Assembly (NCBI RefSeq): GCF_025143825.1
Contig: NZ_CP083560.1
Location: 3,162,001 to 3,226,000 of the forward strand
DNA: 64,000 nucleotides
Direction of reading: 5' to 3'
Origin: Sulfitobacter sp. S223
GTDB taxonomy: Bacteria; Pseudomonadota; Alphaproteobacteria; Rhodobacterales; Rhodobacteraceae
Numbering within the stretch: position 1 is the first letter of the stretch; the number at the start of each line of letters is the position of its first letter. The translations under genes were made by a program, and so were the position numbers. The notes under the pieces are model-generated. The model made no database searches. It was not told the origin of the DNA and saw nothing but the letters and a program-made list of their open reading frames with translations. Positions 42,794 through 52,450 of this stretch are shown in pieces.

Positions 42794-45256
42794 ATGCCTG
42801 TTGGTTTACCTAAGTTTGCTGTTGCCGTCCTCTTCCTGATCTGTCCGCTATTGGCTGGATGCAAATCGCCCGAAGAACGTGCAGCAGCAGCGTTTGAACA
42901 GGCGATCCAATTAGTAGAAGAAGGCGATGTGGCCCGTGCCGGCGTCGCCTTCAACAACGTGTTCAAATACGCGCCTGACAACACTGAAGCACGGGAAATA
43001 TACGCAAATTTCTTGCGTTCTTCGGGCGAGTCGCAGCATGCCTCACGGCAATATCTAAGATTGCTGGAACAAGATCCCGATCATTTGTCCGCTCTGATAG
43101 CAATGACCGAGCTGGCAATGGAAAGTTACGGCTGGGAGGTTGCGCAGATGCATCTGGCGCGGGCGAAGAAGATCGCCCCTGCAAAAAAGGAAATCTTGGC
43201 ACTTGATCAAGTCATGGATTATGCTCAGGCCGTCGGCGCTGCTGACAAACAGGCCCAGATCAAGTCCATCGAAGGAATGGCTAACGCGGCCTCTGAAACG
43301 CCCCTTTTGCCGTTGTCGCGCGCCCTTTCTGATGGGTGGCTCCGCCTAAACGATCCCGATGCGGCACTGAGCGTTATCGACACTGGTTTGTTGCGCTGGC
43401 CGAACGATCGTTCCCTTCACGACCAGCGGCTGCTTGCGCTACAGGCGTTGGAAAAGCCTGATAAAGTCGCAGCGCAGTTCCGGGCAATGATTGAGCTGTT
43501 TCCGGAAAACCGCAACATTGCCACGCGCTATGTCGATTGGCTGGCACGGGATGACCAACTCGCTGTTGCCGAGAGTTTTTTGCGCCAAAGGGCAACCGAC
43601 ACAAAGGACGAGGTTGCACGCACCCTTGATCTGATCGAATTTCTGGCAACCTGGAAAGGCCCCGATGCGGTACTGGCCGATCTCGACGTTCTTGTCGACA
43701 GCGATGCGGACCCTTTGTTGTTTCGCGCGATGCGGGCCAGTGTGGTTTTTCAAACCGGCGCTCGCGAGGATGCGATCGCCGAGTTGAAAGCTATCGTTGC
43801 TGAGGCCGAGGTATCGCCTGTCGATTCAGTTCGCTCTGACACTGCGCGGTACCGTATTGTTTTGGCCCAGATGCTGGACGATATCGGGGACCGCGCAGGC
43901 GCGGAAGCAGCCGTTGCGCTGGTCATATCACAGCATCCGAACATGACCGAAGCCGCGCAATTGCAGGCGAAGTTCCTCTTGGACAAAGGTCAGAACACCG
44001 ATGCCATCTCAACCTTGCGCGCGGCCTTGGGTTCCGTTGACAGCGATCCGCAGCTTTTGCTTTTACTTGCGCGCGCCCATTCCGCTCAGGGTGCCGATGC
44101 GCTTGCTACACGGACACTTTCCCTAGCTTTCGCAGCGTCAGGTCAATCCCCCGACATCGCCCTCATCTTCGCAAGCCACCTCGCCCAAGACGCGCGCACC
44201 GGATCGGCCATCGATGTGCTGACACGCGCATTGTCAACTCAACCGCGCCATCCCGGCCTGCTTGCTGCCTTGGCAAACTTATATATCGAGCAGGGTGACT
44301 GGAACCGTGCAGCGTCGATCGCGACAACCTTAAGGCGTCTCGACGCAGGCCCCGCCCCCGCTCGCGCAGCTGATCAACTTGATCTGGCGCTTCTGGCAGC
44401 AAGAGCGCCGCTGAGTGAGGCGCTCAAAACACTAGAGGCTTTGGACGCGACAGATCAGGGCGGCTCGATGGCCTATCTATCGCTTATTCAGGCCTACATA
44501 GCGGCGGGCCGTGCGGATGATGCACGGCGCGTACTGGATCAAGGTCTGGCAGCAGCGCCTGAAAATACGCTGCTGCTGGCGATTTCGGCACGGCTTGCCG
44601 TCGCCCAAGGGCAGAGCGCGCGCGCGATCGAAACCTACCGTTCTCTGATCGCGGGAGAACCTGACAGCGAATATTTGTGGATTTCGCTGGCTCAAGCTGT
44701 GGCGACCGAATCTGATGCTGAAGCCGTTCTGGCGATCCTTGACGAGGGCCTGACTGCTCGGCCAAACTCGCCTCGACTCGAGTGGGAGCGCGCGTTGGTC
44801 CTGCATCAGGCAGACCGCCCCGAAGAAGCAATTGAGGCCTATGAGCGGGTATTGGAACATGCACCGTCAAATCTGCCTGCTGTGAACAACTTGGCAAATC
44901 TACTATCTACAACGCGGCAGGATGAGGAAAGCCTGACCCGCGCGGCAGATCTGTCAAAGGCGTTGGAGCGCAGTGACATCCCGCAATTCCGCAACACTCT
45001 GGGATGGATACGGTTTCGTCAGGGTGATGTATCAGCTGCAGTGGTTCTTTTGGTGCCCGCAGCAGAGACACTTTCGACCGATCCCCTTGTCCAGATCCAA
45101 GCCGCTGAAGCACTGATTGCCGCGTCGCAAGGCCAACGTGCGCAGGCGTTTCTGACGCGCGCAATGGACCTGGTCGTTCCGGACAGCGTATTGGCTGACA
45201 GGGCGCGGGAAGGCATGGATGCTATCGCCGCCCTTGGTACGGCGAAAGAGGGTTAA
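42794..45256 (+). CDS. prsT: PrsT-like TPR lipoprotein
   Basis: The 820-residue protein has a lipoprotein signal (LLAGC, Cys22) and about 20 tetratricopeptide-like helical repeats throughout, for example AAAAFEQAIQLVEEGDVARA and PEEAIEAYERVLEHAPSNLP. It resembles the PrsT TPR lipoproteins that accompany PEP-CTERM/exosortase loci. It would sit in the periplasm attached to a membrane and assemble or guide the export machinery. The ATG at 42794 precedes a good signal peptide. The next gene starts 113 bases after its stop in the preferred reading. Confidence 0.87.
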   Translation: MPVGLPKFAVAVLFLICPLLAGCKSPEERAAAAFEQAIQLVEEGDVARAGVAFNNVFKYAPDNTEAREIYANFLRSSGESQHASRQYLRLLEQDPDHLSALIAMTELAMESYGWEVAQMHLARAKKIAPAKKEILALDQVMDYAQAVGAADKQAQIKSIEGMANAASETPLLPLSRALSDGWLRLNDPDAALSVIDTGLLRWPNDRSLHDQRLLALQALEKPDKVAAQFRAMIELFPENRNIATRYVDWLARDDQLAVAESFLRQRATDTKDEVARTLDLIEFLATWKGPDAVLADLDVLVDSDADPLLFRAMRASVVFQTGAREDAIAELKAIVAEAEVSPVDSVRSDTARYRIVLAQMLDDIGDRAGAEAAVALVISQHPNMTEAAQLQAKFLLDKGQNTDAISTLRAALGSVDSDPQLLLLLARAHSAQGADALATRTLSLAFAASGQSPDIALIFASHLAQDARTGSAIDVLTRALSTQPRHPGLLAALANLYIEQGDWNRAASIATTLRRLDAGPAPARAADQLDLALLAARAPLSEALKTLEALDATDQGGSMAYLSLIQAYIAAGRADDARRVLDQGLAAAPENTLLLAISARLAVAQGQSARAIETYRSLIAGEPDSEYLWISLAQAVATESDAEAVLAILDEGLTARPNSPRLEWERALVLHQADRPEEAIEAYERVLEHAPSNLPAVNNLANLLSTTRQDEESLTRAADLSKALERSDIPQFRNTLGWIRFRQGDVSAAVVLLVPAAETLSTDPLVQIQAAEALIAASQGQRAQAFLTRAMDLVVPDSVLADRAREGMDAIAALGTAKEG

Positions 45257-45368
45257 AAGCACAGAAAAAGATGCAAAAAAGCGACGTTCTCGTACAATGC
45301 GATGCCTTCGGGATGTTTTGTTGTCGCAACGTCAGCCGCACACATTACCCTGCGCAAGAGAGAGCAAA

Positions 45369-46007
45369 ATGAGAGTAAGCATGAAACGTTATCTTTTTGT
45401 CGGGCTGCTGGCGCTGCTGGCTGGTTTTTTCGGTGTTGAGCGGGTCGAGGCACAGGGCACCTACCGGTTGAGTACGGGCGACACCCTGACTTTTCAGGTG
45501 CTGGAAGATCCATCACTCAACCGAAACCTTCTGGTACTGCCTGACGGTACAGTTTCGCTCCCCAACGTCGGAGTAATTAAAGTGTCCGGACAGACACTGA
45601 CAACGCTCAAGAACAGGGTCACGGATCGCCTCACGCCGTTCTTTGCGCAGCCTCCGACAGTCTTTTTGTCTGTTGCGGCTCTCGCCCCGCCAAAGGTTCC
45701 TGCTGCGCCGCGTCAACCAGCACCACCGCCCGTGATCTCTATCTACGCGTTGGGTGAGTTCGCAAAACCCGGCAAATTTGACGTAAAGCCGAACACAACA
45801 CTGCTGCAGTTTCTGGCCGCAAGCGGCGGGCTGACGCGCTTTGCGGCAACCAAACGCCTGCAACTACGTCGCACCGCCCCCGGAATGACCGAGAGCATTT
45901 ATACCATCAATTATCGCCAGCTTGCCGCCGGTGCAGCCCGTGGCAAACCCATCGTTCTGATCGAAGGCGACGTGATCATCGCCCCTGAACGGCGTCTGTT
46001 CGAGTAA
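45369..46007 (+). CDS. Wza-like polysaccharide export protein
   Basis: The 212-residue periplasmic/outer-membrane export protein has a signal peptide ending near VEAQG (no lipobox cysteine). The polysaccharide export domain (YRLSTGDTLTFQVLEDPSLN, then LLVLPDGTVSLPNVG) is followed by a SLBB-like part (ISIYALGEFAKPGKFDVKPN, then LLQFLAASGGLTRFA). It is shorter than full Wza and lacks the outer-membrane helix, so the adjacent barrel protein may provide the pore. The ATG at 45369 has AAGAGAGAG upstream; 45381 is an alternative. The frame is open further upstream into the TPR gene, which I regard as spurious. Confidence 0.88.
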   Translation: MRVSMKRYLFVGLLALLAGFFGVERVEAQGTYRLSTGDTLTFQVLEDPSLNRNLLVLPDGTVSLPNVGVIKVSGQTLTTLKNRVTDRLTPFFAQPPTVFLSVAALAPPKVPAAPRQPAPPPVISIYALGEFAKPGKFDVKPNTTLLQFLAASGGLTRFAATKRLQLRRTAPGMTESIYTINYRQLAAGAARGKPIVLIEGDVIIAPERRLFE

Positions 46008-46011
46008 CGCC

Positions 46012-47385
46012 ATGCGCCACTTCATCGCCCTCGGTGCTTTCTCAGCTGCTTTAGCGGGCCCCCTGTCCGCGCAGGATCAGGGCGAGGGCGGCATGCAGGT
46101 TATCTTTGAAACCTCTACGCGGGTTGAAGCAAACGACAACTTTGCGCTTTCAACAGACAATCCCGAAGGCGGCACAATCGCCACGCAGTCTCTGGGGTTT
46201 TCACTGTTTTCTGAAACGCGCACCGAAACCTTCGCTTTTGGGCTTGGCACGGTCTACCAACTGGGCACAGTACCCGGCACCCGCATCGGCTCCGGCTTCC
46301 GCGACCCAAGCGCATCGTTGGCCTATAGCCGCGAGAGCATTGGCGCGTCTCTGGACGTGTCTGCGCAATTTCAACGCCAAGAACTGGGGCTGGGTCGCGT
46401 ACTGACCGAGTTGGAGGAACTCGAAGACGAGATCATCCTGCCATCAGACTTGATAGAAGACCTTGGCCAGTTGGACCGCGTCAGATCGGATACGCAGTTG
46501 GAATTCGGTCGCGAAGGCCCACTTGGCCTAACCCTCGGCGCAGCCTATGATTTGCGCGACTACAGCAGCACAACTAATGCAGATCTTTACGACCGCGAAA
46601 CTATCAGGCTGACCTCTGACTTTCGGCTTGATCTGTCACCTTCGTTGCAAATGCATCTTCAGGCTAATCACATCCGTTACGACGCAGAAGATCTGGAAAA
46701 CACCAGCCGCGACACTTCGCAACTGGGCGTTCAATTCGACGCCCGACTGGATGCCAGTCAACGTCTGACCGCGCGCCTTTCACATGACAGCGTCAAGACA
46801 CGTGAAACCATCGGAGGCCTGCGGCAAGAGACGACCGATAGCGGCATTAGCAGCGCTCTTGGTTACGCGCGCGATCTTCCTGCTGGCGAAATCCGCGTCA
46901 ATGTAGCGACAGATTTCTCAACAACGGGCCGTCGCAACTCGCTCACCTTCGGGCGCGCGCTGGACTTGCCTCTGGCGCGGCTGGATATGACCGTCGGCGC
47001 AACCAGTACCTCCGAAGGTGTGCGTGCTATTGGTCGCCTGAACTACGCACTCGACCTACCGCGAGGCAGCCTGACGGCCAAGCTTGAGCGGAGCGCACGC
47101 ACCACTGGAGAGGATCAGGCGATCCTGCAAACCGTGGCAAGTGTGGCCCACAGCACCCAGATCAACAATGTTTCCGCTGTGAACGTCGGCATAAACTATG
47201 CCCGCGTGACGGGGCTGTCGAATACCGCTGACGACGTTTGGCGCGGATCGGTCACTGCATCTTACAACCACGCACTGACGAGAGATTGGGCGCTGAATGT
47301 CGGGGTGACGCACACCCGTGAGGATAATGCGGCCTCGAACGCCTTATTCGTGTCACTGGGGCGTCAGATAACGCTGCAATGGTAG
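46012..47385 (+). CDS. outer-membrane beta-barrel protein of polysaccharide locus
   Basis: The 457-residue exported protein has a signal peptide ending at GPLSAQ and many amphipathic beta-strands alternating with polar turns (for example GLTLGAAYDLRDYSSTTNAD, then LQMHLQANHIRYDAEDL). The C-terminus is an aromatic-ended strand, SLGRQITLQW. This matches the TIGR03016-like barrel proteins of exosortase loci. It starts four bases after the Wza-like gene, and its stop overlaps the exosortase start, so it is in the same operon. It probably forms the outer-membrane polysaccharide channel. Confidence 0.85.
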   Translation: MRHFIALGAFSAALAGPLSAQDQGEGGMQVIFETSTRVEANDNFALSTDNPEGGTIATQSLGFSLFSETRTETFAFGLGTVYQLGTVPGTRIGSGFRDPSASLAYSRESIGASLDVSAQFQRQELGLGRVLTELEELEDEIILPSDLIEDLGQLDRVRSDTQLEFGREGPLGLTLGAAYDLRDYSSTTNADLYDRETIRLTSDFRLDLSPSLQMHLQANHIRYDAEDLENTSRDTSQLGVQFDARLDASQRLTARLSHDSVKTRETIGGLRQETTDSGISSALGYARDLPAGEIRVNVATDFSTTGRRNSLTFGRALDLPLARLDMTVGATSTSEGVRAIGRLNYALDLPRGSLTAKLERSARTTGEDQAILQTVASVAHSTQINNVSAVNVGINYARVTGLSNTADDVWRGSVTASYNHALTRDWALNVGVTHTREDNAASNALFVSLGRQITLQW

Positions 47386-48962
47386 ATGCTGCTGCCCCCG
47401 CTGGTCCTTCTAAAAGGTATTGGGGTGGTCCCATGCTTTTGGTGGCGATCATCGCTGCCCTGCCAGCCTTTGCATTTGGTACGGCCGCATTAACGCGCGA
47501 ATGGATGACCCCGACCTATTCGCACGGCCCCCTGATCCCGATATTCGCCGCATTCCTGCTGTTGCGCGGATTGCGCGATACACCGCCCGCCGCATCCGAG
47601 CGCGGCACGTTGCGTTGGCCAGGCATCATATTGGTATTGTTTGGTCTGGCTCTCGCTTTTGTGGGGAGCCACGCCCGGGTCGCTGATCTGACCGCCTATG
47701 GGCTTGTGCCCTTTGTAGGTGGGCTAATCCTATTATGTCTCGGCTGGCCGCGTGCGCGGCAGGGCGTCCTGCCAACGCTGATGCTGATCTTCATGCTGCC
47801 ACTGCCACAACTCCTGTACTGGAAAGTAACGCTCGCGTTGCAGGCCGTTTCCTCGCGGATTGGTGTTGCGGTGATCGAGGCTGCCGGCATACCGGTATTT
47901 CTAGATGGTAACGTCATTGATCTCGGCGTCTACAAATTGCAGGTGGCCGAAGCTTGCTCTGGCCTGCAATATGTCATTCCGGTTCTGTCTCTAGCACTGA
48001 TGTTAGCGGCTCTTTACCGGGGACCGACTTGGCACAAGGCTGTGCTGCTGGTTGCTGCGATACCTGTTACTGTCGGGCTGAATGCGCTTCGTATCGGCAT
48101 GGTGGGGATTTCGGTCAATAGCTATGGCATCGAGGCAGCCGAAAGCCTGCTTCACGCTTTCGAGGGATGGGCAATCCTGCTAGCCTGCGTGCTGGCGTTG
48201 GTCCTAATTCTCTGGCTGCTACGCCAGACAATGGCAAAAGAAACCCGTCCACATCAGTTGTTAGATCTAGACCCAAGCGGCTTTGGCGCAGTGATAGGGC
48301 GGCTGCGCTCGCTTAACGGGTCGCGGTCATTGGCTCTCGCTATAATTATAACAGGACTAACATCATTGGCGTTGCTCACACTGCCAAAGCCGGGAACGAT
48401 CACACTGCCTCGTGCCAACTTTGCCCTGTTCCCGAATATTCTGGATGACCGCACAGCACTGCGCCAGACACTCCCCGCCGATATCGTGCAAGTATTGGGC
48501 GCTGACGACTACCTCGACGCCACCTTTGTCGCACGCGATGGCCGAGAGCCGATCAATATCTTTGCCAGTTACTATGCCGACCAGTCGCGTGGCGCAGGCC
48601 TTCACTCCCCCGAGATATGCCTGCCTGCCAACGGTTGGGAAATCGCCAGCTTTGGACGCCATACGCTTTCCCTGACCGACACCGCCTATGGTACGTTCGA
48701 CGTGAACCGCGCGACGATCCGCAAAGGGTTAGAACAGCAACTGGTCTACTACTGGTTCGAAGGGCGCAACAAACGCGAGACCAACGATATCTTGGCAAAG
48801 TTTACCGTGCTTATCGACGCCTTGCGCACAGGCAGAACGGATGGCGCACTGGTGCGCTTTATTACGCCAATCGAGAACGGTGATCTGGAAGCGGCCGATG
48901 CCCGCCTTACTGATTTCATCAGTACCGCGCTGCCGCACCTTCCAGACTTCGTACCTCTCTAG
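47379..48962 (+). CDS. xrtD: exosortase D (XrtD) with C-terminal EpsI domain
   Basis: This 527-residue membrane-embedded cysteine protease would process VPLPA-CTERM proteins. About eight transmembrane helices span residues 15-280. The catalytic set is Cys193 (VAEACSGLQYV), Arg238 (NALRIGMVG) and His259 (LLHAFEGW). The C-terminal about 200 residues form an EpsI (DUF3485) domain (LHSPEICLPANGWEIASF, then YYWFEGRNKRETND). The fusion is typical of XrtD. Its ATG overlaps the barrel gene stop by seven bases, and its end overlaps the convergent glycosyltransferase by four. The matching substrate is the VPLPA protein at 32795. Confidence 0.94.
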   Translation: MVDAAAPAGPSKRYWGGPMLLVAIIAALPAFAFGTAALTREWMTPTYSHGPLIPIFAAFLLLRGLRDTPPAASERGTLRWPGIILVLFGLALAFVGSHARVADLTAYGLVPFVGGLILLCLGWPRARQGVLPTLMLIFMLPLPQLLYWKVTLALQAVSSRIGVAVIEAAGIPVFLDGNVIDLGVYKLQVAEACSGLQYVIPVLSLALMLAALYRGPTWHKAVLLVAAIPVTVGLNALRIGMVGISVNSYGIEAAESLLHAFEGWAILLACVLALVLILWLLRQTMAKETRPHQLLDLDPSGFGAVIGRLRSLNGSRSLALAIIITGLTSLALLTLPKPGTITLPRANFALFPNILDDRTALRQTLPADIVQVLGADDYLDATFVARDGREPINIFASYYADQSRGAGLHSPEICLPANGWEIASFGRHTLSLTDTAYGTFDVNRATIRKGLEQQLVYYWFEGRNKRETNDILAKFTVLIDALRTGRTDGALVRFITPIENGDLEAADARLTDFISTALPHLPDFVPL

Positions 48963-49843
48963 CGCCTGCGGAAATCGGACAGCAATCGCCGTTTCCACCT
49001 CCATGCCCAACGCGCTATTCGGCCTAGTCCTGCGATCTTTTGCAGCAAGGGCAATGGGGATTGAACCAAGACACGCAGATGATGATACAGCATCCGCCAG
49101 TTGTGCCAGTCACTACGCACCTTACTGCTGGCGTCAAACCATGCACCGCGCTCGTCAATATCCAATGCGCGCACCGATCGATCCGTGTGATCCCGCGACA
49201 GGAACAGAGGCTCAAGCACATGGCAGATACGACCGCGCAGTGAAATTTCTGCAATCAGACTGCGATCCGAGCCTACGAAACTGGCAATGAGGCTCGTCTG
49301 CGCCAAAATCTCTCTACGCACGACGCCAAAAACCGTAACACAGTAGTGCCCCTCGTCGATAGCGGCCGAAAATCGATCAAGCGGGTCGACACTGTCAAAT
49401 GCCCCTGTTTCGCGATCGTACTCGTGGATTACCGTTCCAGTCTCATCAATGAAACGAGTGCCGGTATGAGCCATCACTATGCGTGAATCAGAATCCAGCA
49501 AATCTATGCACGCTTTCAGATATCCGGACTCTAAGATGTCATCATGGGCAGCCCATTTGAAATAGCGTCCCTTTGCGAGGCGGAAACCCGAATTGAAGTT
49601 CGGCGCAGCACCGAGATTCGAGGGGTGGCGACAATAAACAATGCGAGGATCGCGTTCGATCCAGGAGCGACAAATTGCTTCGGTATTGTCGGTCGAAGCG
49701 TTATCGCAAATTATCAACTCAAAATCCCGGATGGTTTGCCCAAGGATAGAGCGGATTGCATCATCCAGATAGTTCTCGCCATTATAGACTGGCAGCGCGA
49801 TGCTTAATACTATGCTGCCATCTACAGCACTGTTCTTATTCAT
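48959..49843 (-). CDS. family 2 glycosyltransferase
   Basis: The 294-residue GT2 begins with LSIALPVYNGENYLDDAIRS. It has the donor site LIICDNASTDNT, the metal-binding region YFKWAAHDDILESGYL (with a D-D in place of DxD) and a basic C-terminus (WRWKRRLLSDFRRR) that may touch the membrane. The ATG at 49843 overlaps the stop of the flippase gene (ATGA), with AGAGGACCGGA upstream; the longer open frame extends into that gene. It probably acts on the same repeat unit that the neighbouring flippase exports. Confidence 0.9.
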   Translation of the reverse strand: MNKNSAVDGSIVLSIALPVYNGENYLDDAIRSILGQTIRDFELIICDNASTDNTEAICRSWIERDPRIVYCRHPSNLGAAPNFNSGFRLAKGRYFKWAAHDDILESGYLKACIDLLDSDSRIVMAHTGTRFIDETGTVIHEYDRETGAFDSVDPLDRFSAAIDEGHYCVTVFGVVRREILAQTSLIASFVGSDRSLIAEISLRGRICHVLEPLFLSRDHTDRSVRALDIDERGAWFDASSKVRSDWHNWRMLYHHLRVLVQSPLPLLQKIAGLGRIARWAWRWKRRLLSDFRRR

Positions 49844-51405
49844 TTTTCCGGTCCTCTTTTTACACGGGAGGTTCGCCGGACGATCACAGCCTTCAGCCGC
49901 ATCCATTCGGACGTTTCAAGACCAACAGTCAGCACAACAGCAACATAAACCACACCGCCCAACACACCGTAGCCGAAAAGCTGAAGCCAGCTTGAAACGG
50001 GCTCAATCGTTGCCAGTCCTACCCAAACCAAGGCGGCAACGGCCCCCGGCAACCAGCCCGGCCAAAGCACAGTCCCCGCAAATTCTCGAAGATTGGACTG
50101 CGTAATTTTTAGGTTAAGATTCCAATAATAGGTGAGCTGTGATCCAATGGTAATTGCAGCCAAAGCGAGCGTGACCCCGATTGCCCCCAGCTTCAATGGC
50201 CCTGCCAGAACGACCATGAGGACGAGACCTAGAAGCTGATACAAAAACGCGGGCAAGAAGAACTCTCTTACCTTTGCCATTGCAATACACGTCATTGGCA
50301 GCAGGGTCGTTGCCCTGTCGAAAGGTAAAATTGCCATGAACAGCATCAGCACCACAGCAGCCTGTGCGTAATCAGTGCCAACGTACAGCACAATGAAGTC
50401 TTTGGCATATACGGTCAACGCGACCCCCGGCAACAATGCCACCCAAAGGCCATAACGCGCCCCCCGATTCATAGTCCGCGAAAGCCTCTTGCGCTCATCA
50501 AGGGCCTGCATCGCTGTAATCGCTGGCAAAAGCGGCTGCGTCGCAACCTGAATCAAAGCCTGCAATTGCCGGAAAATTGTTGCCCCAATGAAGTAGACGG
50601 TTACATCCTGCGGCGTGCCGTAAAGGTTCAGCACGATTGTAGCCGCATGGGTGTACATAACATTGCCGAGCTGCCCGAGCGATGTCCAAAGCCCGAATGA
50701 AACCAGCCCCCGCGCCTCAACTCGGTCTACCAATTCGCGGCGGAACCGCAGTTCGGGAACCAGTGCGCGGGACCGCAGCGCCAACGCGACGGCACAAACC
50801 GTATCGGCAAGAAACGAAGCCACCACTACCCATATGACCTGCGCCCCGAACCCGAACATCAAGCCCAGCAATAACAGTAATCTAAGGACCTCGCGGCCCA
50901 ACATGATCAGATTCATCTCCACAAATCTCTGGTGAATATGAAAGCCGATCTGAAAGGGGACCAGCACCATCTGTACTGCGAAGGCCAACACCAGCAGCGC
51001 CATCATCAGGCCCGCCTGCCAAACCATGTCATCGGGTATGTTCAGGACATGATCAATGTTGAACGCAAGCAAAGCCCCCAAAGGCAGAAAGATTCCCGTC
51101 ATCAGCCATATCAACGGCAGAATTGACGAAACGATCCGCGTAACGGCTAATCCATCGCCCTTGGCATAGGCATCTAGCGCATTTCGGGTAATGCCACCTG
51201 TGAACGAAGTGAAGAAAAGCGGGGCCATCACCATGATTGCAGCCACCACCGGATAGACCGCAAATTCATCAGCTGGAATCCTTGCCAGTAAAAACTGATA
51301 AACCCATACAATTACAGACAAATTTATAATCCGGGTCAAAACAGAACTGGCTGAATTAACAAAAACGAGCCGTTCCGAAATAGAAATCCCCTGAGGCGTC
51401 GCCAT
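49840..51405 (-). CDS. polysaccharide flippase (Wzx-like, MATE/PST family)
   Basis: The 521-residue integral membrane protein has about 14 hydrophobic helices from residue 18 to 500 and few charged loops, the plan of Wzx/RfbX lipid-linked oligosaccharide flippases. It carries the repeat unit across the inner membrane for polymerisation. It is divergent from two GT2 genes (115 bp between starts) and translationally coupled to the GT2 downstream. Specificity cannot be inferred. Confidence 0.88.
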   Translation of the reverse strand: MATPQGISISERLVFVNSASSVLTRIINLSVIVWVYQFLLARIPADEFAVYPVVAAIMVMAPLFFTSFTGGITRNALDAYAKGDGLAVTRIVSSILPLIWLMTGIFLPLGALLAFNIDHVLNIPDDMVWQAGLMMALLVLAFAVQMVLVPFQIGFHIHQRFVEMNLIMLGREVLRLLLLLGLMFGFGAQVIWVVVASFLADTVCAVALALRSRALVPELRFRRELVDRVEARGLVSFGLWTSLGQLGNVMYTHAATIVLNLYGTPQDVTVYFIGATIFRQLQALIQVATQPLLPAITAMQALDERKRLSRTMNRGARYGLWVALLPGVALTVYAKDFIVLYVGTDYAQAAVVLMLFMAILPFDRATTLLPMTCIAMAKVREFFLPAFLYQLLGLVLMVVLAGPLKLGAIGVTLALAAITIGSQLTYYWNLNLKITQSNLREFAGTVLWPGWLPGAVAALVWVGLATIEPVSSWLQLFGYGVLGGVVYVAVVLTVGLETSEWMRLKAVIVRRTSRVKRGPEK

Positions 51406-51520
51406 GCAGCAATATTCCTTGGATAAAAAAAACTTGTCGGAAGGCGGGTGCAGCCGCTAATGTCTTAATAATTATTTAAGTTTCTACATTTATTCTTTTT
51501 TTTTCAAGAGGAAGCTCTCG

Positions 51521-52450
51521 TTGAGCAGTTCTGTGCAAATTTCTATCATAATACCGGTCTATAATCGTGCGGATAGAATAGCAGCGACGATCAGGAGCAT
51601 TGGGCTGGCCAGCCATCCCCAATGTGAATTGATCGTTGTGGATGATGGGTCATCCGACGAGAGCGCCAGTGTGGCATGCGCGACGCTAGATCAAGACGGG
51701 CTCGGGTCAAGATCACAAGTGCTGAGGCAGCTCAATGGTGGCCCGGGAAGCGCTCGCAATGCCGCGGCTGCGAAGGCGACCGGGCAGTTTTTAGCATTCC
51801 TTGACAGTGACGATCGCTGGCTTCCCTGGACAGTTCCAGCGATTTCCGATGCTATTAACCAACACCCGCTTGTGCCCATCCTGTTTCTTCAGACCGTCGA
51901 TGTCGCGCCCGATGAGGATATTGCCGACCTATCAAACAGCGAGCCCGTAAAGGCCTTGGAGTTTGCCGATTATACGGCTGCGGCGACAGCGCAATGGGGA
52001 TTGAGATATGGCGCGTGCAATCTGGTGATGCGCCGAGATGTCTTCCTTTCCATCGGTGGCTTCTCCTCGACGGAACGTAATGCCGAGGACAGCGATTTGA
52101 TCCTGCGTTCTGCGGGCTTCGGTCCCTGTGTCGTTCTAACAAGGTGCCCGCTGGTCGTTCATGCAAAAGGAAGCGAAGATGCGCTTACAGCCGATTTGGA
52201 CGGTGGGATACGAGGGCTGGAATTCTGCCTGTCGCAATATCGCTCAGGCGAGTACCCGGATACAGTTGTAAGCCCGCTGCGCATCTTCGCCTGGAGCGCA
52301 ATCACCCTCATTCGCAAAGCCTTCAAAGCCGGAGAGGTGCGCCGCGCCTACAGCCTTCTGGCGCGATATTCTTGGATCATATGCCGGGGAGGTGCGGCGC
52401 GGAAACTGGTGCGGCTTGTCCTTACGCCAGCGTTGGTGCGTGCCCCATGA
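51521..52450 (+). CDS. family 2 glycosyltransferase (TTG start)
   Basis: The 309-residue GT2 opens with QISIIIPVYNRADRIAATIR. It has the donor site LIVVDDGSSDESA, the acceptor-loop NGGPGSARNAAAAKATGQ and the metal-binding motif FLDSDDRW. The start is TTG at 51521 behind AAGAGGAAG; no ATG fits. Its stop overlaps the start of the next GT2, to which it is clearly related in sequence and length (about 310 residues each), pointing to an old tandem duplication. The two presumably add different sugars. Confidence 0.9.
   Translation: MSSSVQISIIIPVYNRADRIAATIRSIGLASHPQCELIVVDDGSSDESASVACATLDQDGLGSRSQVLRQLNGGPGSARNAAAAKATGQFLAFLDSDDRWLPWTVPAISDAINQHPLVPILFLQTVDVAPDEDIADLSNSEPVKALEFADYTAAATAQWGLRYGACNLVMRRDVFLSIGGFSSTERNAEDSDLILRSAGFGPCVVLTRCPLVVHAKGSEDALTADLDGGIRGLEFCLSQYRSGEYPDTVVSPLRIFAWSAITLIRKAFKAGEVRRAYSLLARYSWIICRGGAARKLVRLVLTPALVRAP

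Noticed and set aside
52144..52446. N-terminal extension of the second GT2
   Set aside because: Lies entirely inside the preceding GT2 in another frame; the GT2 motif plan starts at 52447.
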